A program made the translations under genes and the position numbers. Under the pieces are notes generated by a model. The model had not been told where the DNA came from and ran no database searches. It saw only the letters and a list, made by a program, of their open reading frames with translations. Below are positions 15,721 through 24,100 of a stretch of 64,000 bases of DNA, piece after piece. Source of the stretch: JAJRXC01 sp047639555 (GTDB taxonomy: Bacteria > Actinomycetota > Acidimicrobiia > Acidimicrobiales > Aldehydirespiratoraceae); contig JBLIOE010000001.1 in NCBI GenBank assembly GCA_047639555.1, positions 186,001 to 250,000 of the forward strand, given 5' to 3'. Numbering within the stretch: the first letter of the stretch is position 1; every line of letters starts with the position of its first letter.

Positions 15721-16269
15721 ATGAACCAACGGCGGCGGCTCGCCTATGCCGCACTCATCGTGCTGACCGCCATTGGGCTGGATCAGGCATCAAAGGACTG
15801 GGCCCTAGGGCGACTCACCAACGGCCGCACCATCAATGTGCTTCCCACCGTCGAGTTCGACCTCGCCTTCAATAGTGGCTTCTCCTTCAGCACCGGCAGC
15901 GGCTACGGCAACATCGTCGGCCTGCTCGTCATCGCACTCTGCATCTTCATTGCCTTCCAGATCTGGCGTGAGAAGCGGCCGGTTCGCAGCTTCCTCTACG
16001 CCGCGATTCTGGGCGGCGCTCTCGGCAACCTGCTCGATCGGATCTTCCGGGGCGACGATGGCTTTCTGTCCGGCAAGGTGGTCGACTTCATCGACGTCAC
16101 TTGGTACGCCGTCTTCAACATCGCCGACATTTTCGTCGTCACGGGCTGTGTGCTGTTCGTGATCGACGAGTTGCTCTTCCAACGCAAAGCGAAGGCCACC
16201 GAATCGCTCGTCGCCGACGAACCGCCCAGCACCGCGCGGCCAACGACTACGCCGGCTATCGGCGTCTGA
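15721..16269 (+). CDS. lspA: Lipoprotein signal peptidase II
   Basis: A 182-aa inner-membrane aspartic protease that cleaves signal peptides of diacylglyceryl-modified lipoproteins. The two catalytic aspartates lie in GNLLDRI (Asp106) and FNIADIF (Asp136), with VVDFIDV between them. Four hydrophobic helices are visible at residues 8-22, 64-82, 92-106 and 130-150. ATG 15721 is preferred; GTG 15712 is in frame. Lipoproteins with a lipobox occur elsewhere in the window (20626 and 27079). Confidence 0.94.
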   Translation: MNQRRRLAYAALIVLTAIGLDQASKDWALGRLTNGRTINVLPTVEFDLAFNSGFSFSTGSGYGNIVGLLVIALCIFIAFQIWREKRPVRSFLYAAILGGALGNLLDRIFRGDDGFLSGKVVDFIDVTWYAVFNIADIFVVTGCVLFVIDELLFQRKAKATESLVADEPPSTARPTTTPAIGV

Positions 16270-16340
16270 TGCACCGGATCACCCGCGAGGGTGTTGCCCT
16301 GGAACCATCTGCCGCTGCCTGACGTTCATACGTCGTGGCA

Positions 16341-17060
16341 ATGACTGAAAAACCAGAGCGCGTGGCGGTCCTGAAGCATCGGCGGGGCTCCCGCTGGATG
16401 CACTGGATCAACTTTCCGCTGATCACGATCATGATCTACAGCGGCCTGCGTATCTACAAGGCGGAGGACATCTACGCGTTCGGCATCTTCGGGTGGGAGT
16501 GGTTCAAATTCTTCCCCGACAACTTCTACGACTCGCTCGATCTGAACGCTCGACTGGCTCGGGGCCTGGCCTTCCACTTCAACTTCGCGTGGCTCTTCAC
16601 TCTCAACGGTCTGGCCTTCGCGATCTACACGTGGCGCACCGGCGAATGGCGCGAGATGGTGCCGAGCCGCAAGTACCTGAAGAACGCCGGGCTCGTTGTG
16701 TTACATGACCTCCACCTGCGCAAGGAGGCGCCGCCGAATCGGGGTCGCTACAACGAAGCACAACGGGTGACGTATTCGCTCGTGTTGTTCCTCGGCTTCA
16801 TGGCGATCTTCAGCGGGTTCGCCATCTTCAAACCCACCCAGCTCTCGTTTCTTACTTGGATGCTCGGCGGCTACACCTCAGCTCGAGTGATTCACTTCAT
16901 TGTCACGATCACCTTCTGCCTCTTCTTTGTGATCCACATCCTGCAGGTCATCCGGGCCGGCACTCGCAACTTCATGAGCATGGTCACCGGCTACGAACTA
17001 CAGGACCGTGACGCGGAACCCGCTGAGACAACCGAGAGCAAGGAGTTGCTCGATGTCTGA
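16341..17060 (+). CDS. Membrane cytochrome b (thiosulfate/formate-reductase b-subunit type)
   Basis: A 239-aa integral membrane protein with five or so hydrophobic segments and histidines placed for haem b: RWMHWINF (His21), GLAFHFNFAW (His79), VIHFIVTITFC and FFVIHILQV. This resembles the b-type subunits that exchange electrons between quinones and a periplasmic molybdoenzyme. The GTG at 16335 is an alternative start. Its stop overlaps the following molybdopterin oxidoreductase gene by 8 bp, so the two form a complex-encoding pair. Confidence 0.8.
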   Translation: MTEKPERVAVLKHRRGSRWMHWINFPLITIMIYSGLRIYKAEDIYAFGIFGWEWFKFFPDNFYDSLDLNARLARGLAFHFNFAWLFTLNGLAFAIYTWRTGEWREMVPSRKYLKNAGLVVLHDLHLRKEAPPNRGRYNEAQRVTYSLVLFLGFMAIFSGFAIFKPTQLSFLTWMLGGYTSARVIHFIVTITFCLFFVIHILQVIRAGTRNFMSMVTGYELQDRDAEPAETTESKELLDV

Positions 17061-17802
17061 ACAGCAGGAACTGACCGAACAGGAGTACCAGCGGCGGATG
17101 CGTCGTTCGCTGATCGTGGGTGGCGTGGCCAGCTTCGCCGGCTATCGCAGCTGGCGGTGGATCATGGATCAGGAAGAGAACGAGCAGATCCCGCAGGTGC
17201 TGCGCGACGGGCACGAGCTCAACGAGAGCATCTGGTCGACGCTGTTTCGCGACACACACGACGCTCGCACGTTCCCCTACGCGCGAGCGTCGCGGCTCCA
17301 AGTCACCGGTGTCCACGGCATCCGCGACGAGCTCGATCTCGACACATGGGAACTGCAGGTCTACGGGCCCGATGGCGCCCTGCTCGGCACTCATGTGATG
17401 GATGACATTCGAGCGCTCCCCTATGTCGACATGACGATCGAGCACAAGTGCATCGAGGGGTGGGCCGGCATCACCAACTGGGGCGGCGCCCGGTTCAGCG
17501 ACTTCATGGCCCTCTACGAGGACCAACTCCCCGACGACATCACCGACGTCTACATGGAGACACCCGACGGCGACTACTTCGTGAGCGTCGACATCAAGAC
17601 GATGCGCCACAGCCAGACGCTGTTGACCTATACGAACGTGGGTCAGCCCCTCACGCCGAACCATGGCGCACCGCTACGACTCACCACGCCACTGAAGTAC
17701 GGCATCAAGCAGATCAAACGCATCGGCCAGGTCCACTTCCGCACCGAACGCGGCGAGGACTACTGGGGCCAGCGCGGTTACGACTACTTCGCGGGTCTGT
17801 AA
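17053..17802 (+). CDS. Membrane-anchored molybdopterin-dependent oxidoreductase (SUOX/YedY family)
   Basis: A 249-aa oxidoreductase of the sulfite-oxidase fold. The molybdenum-ligating cysteine is in EHKCIEGW (Cys133), and the C-terminal part HSQTLLTYTNVGQPL, HGAPLRL and KYGIKQIKRI follows the family. Residues 17-38 (RRSLIVGGVASFAG) resemble an uncleaved twin-arginine signal-anchor, which would place the enzyme on the outer face of the membrane. It has AAGGAG before ATG 17053 and overlaps the cytochrome b gene by 8 bp, resembling a MsrPQ/YedYZ-type pair but with an unrelated b-subunit. The substrate is unknown. Confidence 0.82.
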   Translation: MSEQQELTEQEYQRRMRRSLIVGGVASFAGYRSWRWIMDQEENEQIPQVLRDGHELNESIWSTLFRDTHDARTFPYARASRLQVTGVHGIRDELDLDTWELQVYGPDGALLGTHVMDDIRALPYVDMTIEHKCIEGWAGITNWGGARFSDFMALYEDQLPDDITDVYMETPDGDYFVSVDIKTMRHSQTLLTYTNVGQPLTPNHGAPLRLTTPLKYGIKQIKRIGQVHFRTERGEDYWGQRGYDYFAGL

Positions 17803-17828
17803 CGGGCTGGTCTGCAACGTGCCGGTCT

Positions 17829-18668
17829 CTAGGCGGGCAGGCCCCGAAGGGCGTCGAGGAACAAGGCCGGGTCGGGGCGGAAGCGATAGTTGTCGGTCTC
17901 ATGGGCGAATCGGATGACACCGTCGCGGTCGACAACGATCGCGGTGGGGAGAACCGACTCTCCTTCCGGGACGATCCCGAGGGGGGCGCCGCCGGGATGC
18001 TGGATGCCGAGGGCGCGGGCCGCCGCGTTGCCGTCGTCGACGAGGAACGTCATCGGCGCGTCGAACTGGCGGGCGAGCTTGGCCGACTCTTCGGCCGGCT
18101 GGGGACTGACGAGGACGACCCGAGCGCCAAGCGACTCGATGTCTCGGTAACCCTCGGAGAGTTCGCGCACCTGCACGTTGCAGAGCGGGCACCAGTTGCC
18201 TCGGTAGAAGATCAACACGGTGGGTGTGCCCGCCCAGGATGCCGACGAGACGACATTGCCCTCGAGATCAGCGAAGTCGAGGGCCGGGAAGGGTGAGCCG
18301 ACAGTCAGCGCGGCCGACGGCGTGCGTCGGCTATACGAATACCAGAACACGTAGATGAGCAGCAGGCCGTAGGCGAGCGCGGCGAACACGGCGGCGCCGA
18401 CCGAATCGGTGATCGCCCAGGTCAGGCCGGCCGCGCCGATCACGAGCGCCGGAGTGGCGCCGACATATCGGGTGCGTTTGGCCGTAATCATTCCGAAGAG
18501 AACGAATTGGGCCGCCGCGGCAAGAACAACGCCCCACCATCCGGTGACGATTCCGAGCACAACAAAGCCGACGTTGAACAGCATCAGGGGGACGATGAAG
18601 AAGCGCTTCACCTTCGCTTGCCAGTCGTCTTGCAGGCCTACCGCGGCGATCACGTGGTTTCCCGTCAT
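17829..18668 (-). CDS. Peroxiredoxin-like (AhpC/TSA) protein with membrane domain
   Basis: A 279-aa protein. Residues about 18-115 contain four hydrophobic helices, and residues 125-279 form a thioredoxin-fold AhpC/TSA domain with FYRGNWCPLCNVQV (a Cys-x-x-Cys motif), VVLVSPQPAEES and AIVVDRDGVIRF. It likely reduces thiols or peroxides at the membrane. ATG 18668 is supported by an excellent AGGAGG site; the longer frame to 18716 is not needed. It is convergent with the molybdoenzyme operon (26-bp gap). Confidence 0.8.
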   Translation of the reverse strand: MTGNHVIAAVGLQDDWQAKVKRFFIVPLMLFNVGFVVLGIVTGWWGVVLAAAAQFVLFGMITAKRTRYVGATPALVIGAAGLTWAITDSVGAAVFAALAYGLLLIYVFWYSYSRRTPSAALTVGSPFPALDFADLEGNVVSSASWAGTPTVLIFYRGNWCPLCNVQVRELSEGYRDIESLGARVVLVSPQPAEESAKLARQFDAPMTFLVDDGNAAARALGIQHPGGAPLGIVPEGESVLPTAIVVDRDGVIRFAHETDNYRFRPDPALFLDALRGLPA

Positions 18669-18699
18669 CGGGTCCCCCTCCTGGGGTGTGTGGTCCAGC

Positions 18700-18850
18700 T
18701 CAGAGTCCGGGACCAAACCGTTCGAGTGGTCCGAAGAACCCGTCGACTCGGTTGATCATGCCCCGTTCGTCGACCGTGACGTCGAAGAGCGTTCGACGAT
18801 CTCTCGCTCGAGCCGGTGCAGCAGCACGGTGGCAAATCGTTCCGCGCCGT
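18700..18850 (-). pseudogene. Possible frameshifted NTF2/SnoaL-like remnant
   Basis: Just upstream of the peroxiredoxin gene the minus strand reads LFDVTVDERGMINRVDGFFG and ends at a TGA at 18700. This pattern resembles the last strands of NTF2-like proteins. The preceding segment FATVLLHRLEREIVER is in a different frame, joining near 18790, so any gene here is frameshifted. The rest of the 315-bp gap to tadA shows no other gene. The family assignment is weak. Confidence 0.3.
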
Positions 18851-18983
18851 GATCGCTCAGACGGCGTTCACCTCCACCGGCACCTGGTGATCGGCTTGAT
18901 CGCCGTCGCCGTCGGCGACTTTGGCATCACCCAACTCTGGCTCCGAGCGGCCCACGCGAAGGCCCGCCCACTACGGTGATCGG

Positions 18984-19445
18984 GTGACCTCCGAATACCC
19001 CACTGACGAAGCCCTCATGGGTATCGCCCTCGAAGAAGCACAGCTCGCCGAAGCCCATGGCGACGTGCCGGTGGGTGCACTCGTGGTGGTCGACGGCCGG
19101 ATCGTGGCCCGTCGGCACAATGAACGCGAAGCCACCAACGACCCCACGGCCCACGCCGAATTGCTCGCCATCCGCGATGCCGCCGAGGCGCTCGGCTCCT
19201 GGCGTCTCGAAGGGGCCACCGTGGTCGTCACCCTTGAGCCGTGCCCGATGTGTGCGGGTGCGCTCCAGCAAGCACGAGTCGAGCGAGTCGTCTTCGGCGC
19301 GGCCGACATGAAGGCCGGCGCCTGCGGATCGCTCTACAGCATTGGTTCCGACCCTCGCCTCAATCACGAGTTCGCGCTCACCCATGGTGTCCGCGAAGAA
19401 GAGTGCGCCGCGCTACTCACCAACTTCTTCGCCGCTCGCCGCTGA
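18984..19445 (+). CDS. tadA: tRNA-specific adenosine deaminase
   Basis: A 153-aa zinc deaminase that converts adenosine 34 to inosine in tRNA-Arg(ACG). The zinc site is complete: TAHAE (His57, Glu59) and EPCPMC (Cys87, Cys90), and VPVGALVV and MKAGACGSLY fit the TadA subgroup. The start is GTG 18984; the longer frame from 18921 is not conserved. Its 3' end is 15 bp before the dehalogenase gene. Confidence 0.93.
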   Translation: MTSEYPTDEALMGIALEEAQLAEAHGDVPVGALVVVDGRIVARRHNEREATNDPTAHAELLAIRDAAEALGSWRLEGATVVVTLEPCPMCAGALQQARVERVVFGAADMKAGACGSLYSIGSDPRLNHEFALTHGVREEECAALLTNFFAARR

Positions 19446-19460
19446 AGTACCGTCGGCGGA

Positions 19461-20501
19461 ATGAGCAACACGCCTGTTCTTCCTCCCGATGTTTCCGCTG
19501 ACGATGCCGAGATTCTGTGGACCGAAAGCGGGCGCCCGTTCGTTCGCACGGCCGACGCCGCGTTCGATGGACTGCCCGACTATCCGTGGTCCGCGAACTA
19601 CGCCGAAGTCGACGGCATGCGGATGCACTATGTCGACGCCGGTGATCCCGATGGTGAGGTCGTGCTTCTTCTCCACGGGCAGCCTGACTGGAGCTACCTC
19701 TACCGCAAGATGATTCCGGTGCTCGCCGATGCCGGCTTCCGGGTGATCGCCCCCGACCACATCGGCTTCGGCAAGTCTGACAAGCCCGTTCAGATGGCGG
19801 ACTTCACCTTCCTCCAGCACGTCGCCTGGATCGAAGAGTTCATGGATGCCCTCGACCTGCGAGACATCACACCGGTGGTGCAGGACTGGGGCTCGTTGAT
19901 CGGTCTTCGCTGCGTGGGCAACAACCCTGATCGATTCGCTCGAGTGGTCGTGGCCAACGGCAATCTCCCCGTGATGCCCGAAGGCTTCGCTCCCTTCCCC
20001 GAACCCGATTCGCTCGAGCCGCAAGATCTCGACTTCCCGTTCGTCGTGAACGCGGGCGGCATGGGCGTCTTTGGCGAATGGATTGCCTACGCGATGGTCG
20101 GCCGTTCCTACATGCCCTCCGTTGTGATGCGGGCATCAATTGAAGCGCCGATCACCGACGCCGAACTGGCGGCCTACGACGTGCCCTTCCCGGCCCGTAT
20201 CTACATGGCGGGCACCCGGATGTTCCCGTCTCTCGTAAACACCCTCGGCCATGTACCGACCAACGAGGTCGCCCGGGCCGCGCTCGACGCATTCCCTCGT
20301 CCGGTCCTCGGAATGTTCGGCGGGAAGGACGCGATCTTCGGCGACCAAGCCAGCCGCGACGCAACCCGCGTCCAGATCGCTGGCGCGGCCGGACAGCCGC
20401 ACCACGACTTCCCCGATGCCGGACACTTCATCCAAGAAGACGTCGGTGCTGACCTCGCGGGTCGTATCGCCGACTGGATGACGGCCACTCGTCGCGGCTG
20501 A
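19461..20501 (+). CDS. Haloalkane dehalogenase (DhlA-like alpha/beta hydrolase)
   Basis: A 346-aa alpha/beta hydrolase. The oxyanion region HGQPDWSYLYRKM (from His72) and the nucleophile motif VVQDWGS (Asp142) match subfamily I haloalkane dehalogenases, where Asp replaces the Ser/Cys nucleophile and a Trp follows it. The catalytic His is in DAGHFIQED (His322). It probably hydrolyses a carbon-halogen bond of a small haloalkane in the cytoplasm. The N-terminus is about 30 residues longer than DhlA. The halide-binding residues in the cap were not checked, so an epoxide hydrolase or other function remains possible. Confidence 0.78.
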   Translation: MSNTPVLPPDVSADDAEILWTESGRPFVRTADAAFDGLPDYPWSANYAEVDGMRMHYVDAGDPDGEVVLLLHGQPDWSYLYRKMIPVLADAGFRVIAPDHIGFGKSDKPVQMADFTFLQHVAWIEEFMDALDLRDITPVVQDWGSLIGLRCVGNNPDRFARVVVANGNLPVMPEGFAPFPEPDSLEPQDLDFPFVVNAGGMGVFGEWIAYAMVGRSYMPSVVMRASIEAPITDAELAAYDVPFPARIYMAGTRMFPSLVNTLGHVPTNEVARAALDAFPRPVLGMFGGKDAIFGDQASRDATRVQIAGAAGQPHHDFPDAGHFIQEDVGADLAGRIADWMTATRRG

Positions 20502-20539
20502 CCCTCGGTCAGTCGTCGGCCGAGATCTATCATCGCAGC

Positions 20540-20629
20540 ATGACGAATCGATGCCCCCACTTCCTGATCTGCCTCGTCGACCTGGTCGGCAGCGAGCACA
20601 ACGAAATCGACGCTCAGCGGGCGCCATGA
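20540..20629 (+). CDS. Possible 29-codon upstream ORF
   Basis: The frame MTNRCPHFLICLVDLVG... ends in CCATGA, where its TGA overlaps the ATG of the following dioxygenase-like gene. This gives the classical 4-base coupling overlap. There is no clear ribosome site before ATG 20540. It could be a leader peptide, the last relic of an older gene, or chance. Confidence 0.3.
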   Translation: MTNRCPHFLICLVDLVGSEHNEIDAQRAP

Positions 20630-21384
20630 GCGACATCACTCGTCGAACGTTGCTGGTCGGCCTCGGCGCGGGCGCCATCGCCGTGGCCTGTTCCGACAGC
20701 GCCACGACCCCAACCGCTTCCACCACCTCCGGCACGGTTCCCGCCACGACCCCGACCACCGCCAGCGCATCCACCGCCACGGTCCCGGCCGCCACCCTCA
20801 CAACTGCAGAATTCGACGCGGCCGGGAGCTGCGTTGCGCTTCCGCCGACCACCGCCGGTCCGTTCGGGCTCACTGAGCAATTCATCCGTAGCGATATCAC
20901 CGAGGGTTACCCCGGCCATACGCTCGAACTCGGAATCCGGATTACCGACCTTGAGTGCACGCCGCAGCCCGACACCGAAGTGGAGATCTGGCACGCCGAC
21001 GCAACCGGCGACTACTCGGCGTTCAACGACAACGGCACCGGCAAAGACGAAGCTGAGGGCACCACGTTCCTCCGCGGCACTCAGACCACCGATCAGCACG
21101 GCATCGTCGTGTTCACCACGATCGCGCCCGGCTGGTATACCGGACGGGCGGTCCACATTCACATCACCGTTCGGCTCGCAAACGGCCCGTCACACACCGG
21201 TCAGCTGTTCTTCGACGAAGCGTTCCTCCGCGACACCTTTGGCGAGCCGGCCTACTTCGACAACGGCACCGCCGACACAACAAATGACAGCGATTCGCTC
21301 ACCGGCAACCTCACAACCGAGATGCTGCTGCGCCCCACCTCGCAAGGCAGCGCCAGTCGAGCGCTCACCACGCTCACGATCTGA
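20626..21384 (+). CDS. Exported intradiol-dioxygenase-like protein (Tat/lipoprotein signal)
   Basis: A 252-aa protein. The N-terminus TRRTLLVGLGAGAIAVACS has twin arginines (6-7) and a lipobox cysteine (Cys22), so it is probably exported by Tat and lipidated. A Thr/Ser/Pro-rich linker runs to about residue 60. The remainder has the intradiol ring-cleavage fold: TTAGPFGL, EIWHADATGDYSAF, GWYTGRAVHIHITV (the His-x-His ligands with the upstream Tyr) and GQLFFDE. Exported members are common in actinobacteria and their substrates are mostly unknown. A short ORF is coupled just upstream. Confidence 0.82.
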   Translation: MSDITRRTLLVGLGAGAIAVACSDSATTPTASTTSGTVPATTPTTASASTATVPAATLTTAEFDAAGSCVALPPTTAGPFGLTEQFIRSDITEGYPGHTLELGIRITDLECTPQPDTEVEIWHADATGDYSAFNDNGTGKDEAEGTTFLRGTQTTDQHGIVVFTTIAPGWYTGRAVHIHITVRLANGPSHTGQLFFDEAFLRDTFGEPAYFDNGTADTTNDSDSLTGNLTTEMLLRPTSQGSASRALTTLTI

Positions 21385-21431
21385 CACCATCTCGGTGTCA
21401 GCGGCTGCGAAGCTCCGCTAACCTCGTAGAC

Positions 21432-21518
21432 GGAAGGTTGCCAGAGCGGACGAATGGGTCGGCCTCGAAAGCCGTTGTGGCCTCCGGGTCACCATGGGTT
21501 CAAATCCCATACCTTCCG
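21432..21518 (+). tRNA. tRNA-Ser (anticodon CGA)
   Basis: An 87-nt class II tRNA: acceptor GGAAGGT (21432-21438) with ACCTTCC (21511-21517) and discriminator G (21518). The anticodon CGA is at 21466-21468 in the loop CTCGAAA, and the variable arm is long. The T-arm is identical in sequence to that of the other serine tRNA in the window (GGGTTCAAATCCC). It reads TCG codons. Confidence 0.97.
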
Positions 21519-21524
21519 CAGCTG

Positions 21525-21564
21525 AACCGCCGTCGACTGGGTCACCCCGGTGGGCGGCGGTTTT
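21525..21564 (+). terminator. Rho-independent terminator after tRNA-Ser(CGA)
   Basis: A 17-bp imperfect stem (AACCGCCG... with ...CGGCGGTT) with a TCAC loop is followed by TTTT. It probably ends the tRNA transcript. Confidence 0.75.
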
Positions 21565-21612
21565 CGCGTGTTGCGCTCGGTTCAGCGGCAGATGGCCCGA
21601 GGCGAGCCTGCT

Positions 21613-22206
21613 TTAGGACAAACCAATCGTCGCCATGGTGGTGAGCGCGTCGAAGGCGCCATTGAGATAGACGCTCAGAGGCTTGTTTGCGTCGTTGGCC
21701 TGCCACCGCTCGACCGCGACGTCGACGGCAAGCAACGCGGCGCCAGCAAGAATCGGAGCGGCGTCTCGGTTCTTGCGGCCGAGAGCATGGCGCAGCCCGT
21801 CGGAGAGTTCTATCCGATTCCGCAGGTCAGCCTCGATCGCCGCGGCATGGATCTGCTCGGTGGCATAGATGTACTTGATCCGCTGGAGTTGGAACTCGAT
21901 GTCGGCGTCGTAGCGATGGCCCAACGTCTCGACAAAGACGGTACGCATCGCTTGCAGCGGGGGAAGCTTCTTGAGCTGTCGGGTCAGTGCTTCGTCGATC
22001 GCCTCGTCGTGCTCATCCCAAAGCACGATGTCTTCTTTCGTAGGAAAATGCCGGTAGACGCTCGACGCTGCCATACCCGCGGCATCGGCTATCCGCCCAA
22101 CGGTCACTTCATCGAATCCGTGCTCGTAGAACAGCGCCAGACCAGTGCGTTGCACCAGAACTTTGGCGTTCGTGCGATTCCGCTCGCGCAGAGAGACCAT
22201 GGACAC
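21613..22206 (-). CDS. TetR-family transcriptional regulator
   Basis: A 197-aa regulator with the TetR helix-turn-helix FDEVTVGRIADAAGMAASSV followed by YRHFPTKEDIV. The C-terminal ligand domain has no obvious signature. The GTG start at 22206 has AAAGGAG at optimal spacing; ATG 22200 is the alternative. It is divergent from the DUF418 gene with a 54-bp gap and probably controls it and itself. Confidence 0.88.
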   Translation of the reverse strand: MSMVSLRERNRTNAKVLVQRTGLALFYEHGFDEVTVGRIADAAGMAASSVYRHFPTKEDIVLWDEHDEAIDEALTRQLKKLPPLQAMRTVFVETLGHRYDADIEFQLQRIKYIYATEQIHAAAIEADLRNRIELSDGLRHALGRKNRDAAPILAGAALLAVDVAVERWQANDANKPLSVYLNGAFDALTTMATIGLS

Positions 22207-22256
22207 ACACTACTCCTTTGTTGTTTGGGAGCGGTAGCGAACTTAAGAGTCACTCC

Positions 22257-22262
22257 TATAAT
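22257..22262 (+). promoter_or_regulatory. TATAAT -10 element for the DUF418 gene
   Basis: A perfect TATAAT overlaps the first ATG (22261) of the DUF418 gene. If used, transcription would begin near 22269-22270, making the second ATG (22270) a leaderless start. No good -35 box is visible. Confidence 0.45.
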
Positions 22263-23415
22263 GGCGACTATGCGTTCCCTGCCAAATTCGACACAACGGC
22301 CTGCCCCGATCGCGACCGGTGAGCGAATTACCAACCTGGACGCCATTCGAGGCGTCGCGGTCCTCGGCATCTTGTTGATGAACGCGGTGTCGTTCGGGTT
22401 GCCCGAGGCTGCGTACTTCAACCTGTCGGCGGGCGGTTCCGACACGTGGCTCGACTGGCTCATCGGCATCGCCGGAGAAGTCTTTGTTGACCAGAAGACC
22501 ATGGGGTTGTTCTCGATGCTCTTTGGCGCAGGCATCGTGCTCTTCGCCGAACGGGCTTCGACCAAGAGCCCCCACCCGACATGGCTGGCACTTTGGCGCA
22601 ACGGGCTTCTCTTGTTGGTCGGGCTGGTCCATGGATTGTTCTGGGCGGGCGACGTGCTTCAGGTCTACGCGATCTGCGCGCCCCTGCTCATCTTCATGAG
22701 CCGCTTCAAATCTCGGACGTTGCTTGTGCTCGGAACCGCATTGGTTTTGTGGTCTGCTTTCATCGCCGTCCTGGTGCAATCAACAGTTCCGGCAAGCGGA
22801 TCTGGACTCGGCGAGTACTGGCTCCTCGATGGCTCGGAGATATCCGACTCGGTTGGGTTGTTCCTCCTGAACGACTTCTTCTCCCGCTCATTGGGGATGA
22901 TGTTGATCGGCGTCGCGCTGTATCGGCTCAAGGTATTCCACGGACAACTCGGACCGGACGTCTATCGACGCATGGTCCGGTTGGGCCTCGGTTTCGGACT
23001 GCCGATCGCCATGGCGGGAGTGGCCCTGCAGTTGGTCGCAGACTGGAAACCAAGCATCGCGGTGATCGGCGAAGCCCCCAACACCTTGGCGACCATCCCT
23101 GTCTCACTTGGCTACGTCGGCGCGATCACGCTCTGGAATCAGCGTCGGGCTGGGGCGATGCACCACAGGATCCATGCAGCCGGACGTATGGCCCTGACGA
23201 ATTACCTCAGCGCCACAGCGATCGGACTCCTCGTCCTGCGGGGAGTCTTTGACGGAGACTCGAGTCGGACTCTGATCCTCGGGTTCGTCTTCGTGGTTTG
23301 GACCTTCCAGCTCGCGTGGTCCAAACCCTGGCTCGATCGGTACCGATACGGCCCAGCAGAGTGGCTTTGGCGAAGCGCCACCTACCGCAAGCTCCAACCG
23401 CTCCGCAGATCGTGA
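22261..23415 (+). CDS. DUF418 (YeiB-like) integral membrane protein
   Basis: A 384-aa membrane protein with about nine hydrophobic helices. The N-terminal RITNLDAIRGVAVLGILLMN and the C-terminal GRMALTNYLSATAIGLLVL are the hallmarks of the DUF418/YeiB family, whose function is unresolved although some members appear to transport or modify envelope compounds. The start is ATG 22261 or 22270; the open frame to 21550 crosses the TetR gene and is not used. It is likely controlled by the divergent TetR. Confidence 0.87.
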   Translation: MATMRSLPNSTQRPAPIATGERITNLDAIRGVAVLGILLMNAVSFGLPEAAYFNLSAGGSDTWLDWLIGIAGEVFVDQKTMGLFSMLFGAGIVLFAERASTKSPHPTWLALWRNGLLLLVGLVHGLFWAGDVLQVYAICAPLLIFMSRFKSRTLLVLGTALVLWSAFIAVLVQSTVPASGSGLGEYWLLDGSEISDSVGLFLLNDFFSRSLGMMLIGVALYRLKVFHGQLGPDVYRRMVRLGLGFGLPIAMAGVALQLVADWKPSIAVIGEAPNTLATIPVSLGYVGAITLWNQRRAGAMHHRIHAAGRMALTNYLSATAIGLLVLRGVFDGDSSRTLILGFVFVVWTFQLAWSKPWLDRYRYGPAEWLWRSATYRKLQPLRRS

Positions 23416-23617
23416 ACACACCGCAGTTGACGGCCTGAGGGTCGCTGGATCTTGAACTCGGAACTTCGAGACCCACGCTCGCGCCGTCGCCACTCATCCG
23501 TCGGTCGGGGGAGCCGTCTGAGAGTCCGGTAACCGTGACCGGTCGGAGCTTCCGGTAGACGTAGCCCGCGAGCACGAGCACAGCTTGTCACTGGGCGCCG
23601 CCATTTGACCGTCGCCC

Positions 23618-24100
23618 TCAGGCAGGCGGCGCCTCTTCGGTCGGTGTGAAGTCGAGGATCGACCAACCCGTTTCGGCGACAAACTCGGTCAACTCTTGCT
23701 GGTCGGGCCGGTCGGTCATGTTGATGCCGAGGTTGCGCTGACCGCGCTTGAGCCCATGGGTGTCGAGGACAGTCAACATCCGAAGGGCCACTTCCTCAGG
23801 GTCTGAGACCATCTGGCCCGTAACCGGCACCAGCCGCCGACCGAGTTGTAGCTGCGCAGGCCAGCCCGACGCGAAGTTGTGCCGGAAACCCGATGGTGTG
23901 GTGGTGAAAACGAAGTCACCTTCAGCGTCGAATCGGCTCACGGGAGTTGAGAGCGGGCGCCCAGACTTCTTCCCAATCCAGTGGATCACCATCATCTCGC
24001 GAGCCATCGATCCGATGCCGCGGCGGATCAGCGTGCGCATCACCGGGTTGAGGATGCGCAGGTGAAGATCTGACATCGAGGTCCCCGTCAACACCGCCAT
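23618..24100 (-). CDS. F420-dependent nitroreductase-family (Ddn-like) oxidoreductase
   Basis: A 160-aa split beta-barrel protein of the deazaflavin-dependent nitroreductase family. The motifs VIHWIGKKSGRPLSTPV, FVFTTTPSGFRHNFASGWPA and GQMVSDPEEV match F420-binding members, whose Lys/Arg-rich segment contacts the cofactor. It likely uses reduced F420 to reduce a quinone or other hydrophobic acceptor. The ATG at 24100 directly follows the stop of the small HTH gene, so the two form an operon; ATG 24076 is an alternative start. Confidence 0.8.
   Translation of the reverse strand: MAVLTGTSMSDLHLRILNPVMRTLIRRGIGSMAREMMVIHWIGKKSGRPLSTPVSRFDAEGDFVFTTTPSGFRHNFASGWPAQLQLGRRLVPVTGQMVSDPEEVALRMLTVLDTHGLKRGQRNLGINMTDRPDQQELTEFVAETGWSILDFTPTEEAPPA

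Noticed and set aside
16267..16320. 17-codon frame overlapping the lspA stop
   Set aside because: Too short and without hydrophobic or conserved pattern; probably chance.
21550..22260. Long N-terminal extension of the DUF418 frame
   Set aside because: It is antisense to the TetR gene, which has its own ribosome site and family motifs; the DUF418 family begins near 22261.
23207..23581. Minus-strand frame across the end of the DUF418 gene
   Set aside because: No recognisable motif, and it is mostly antisense to a conserved membrane protein.
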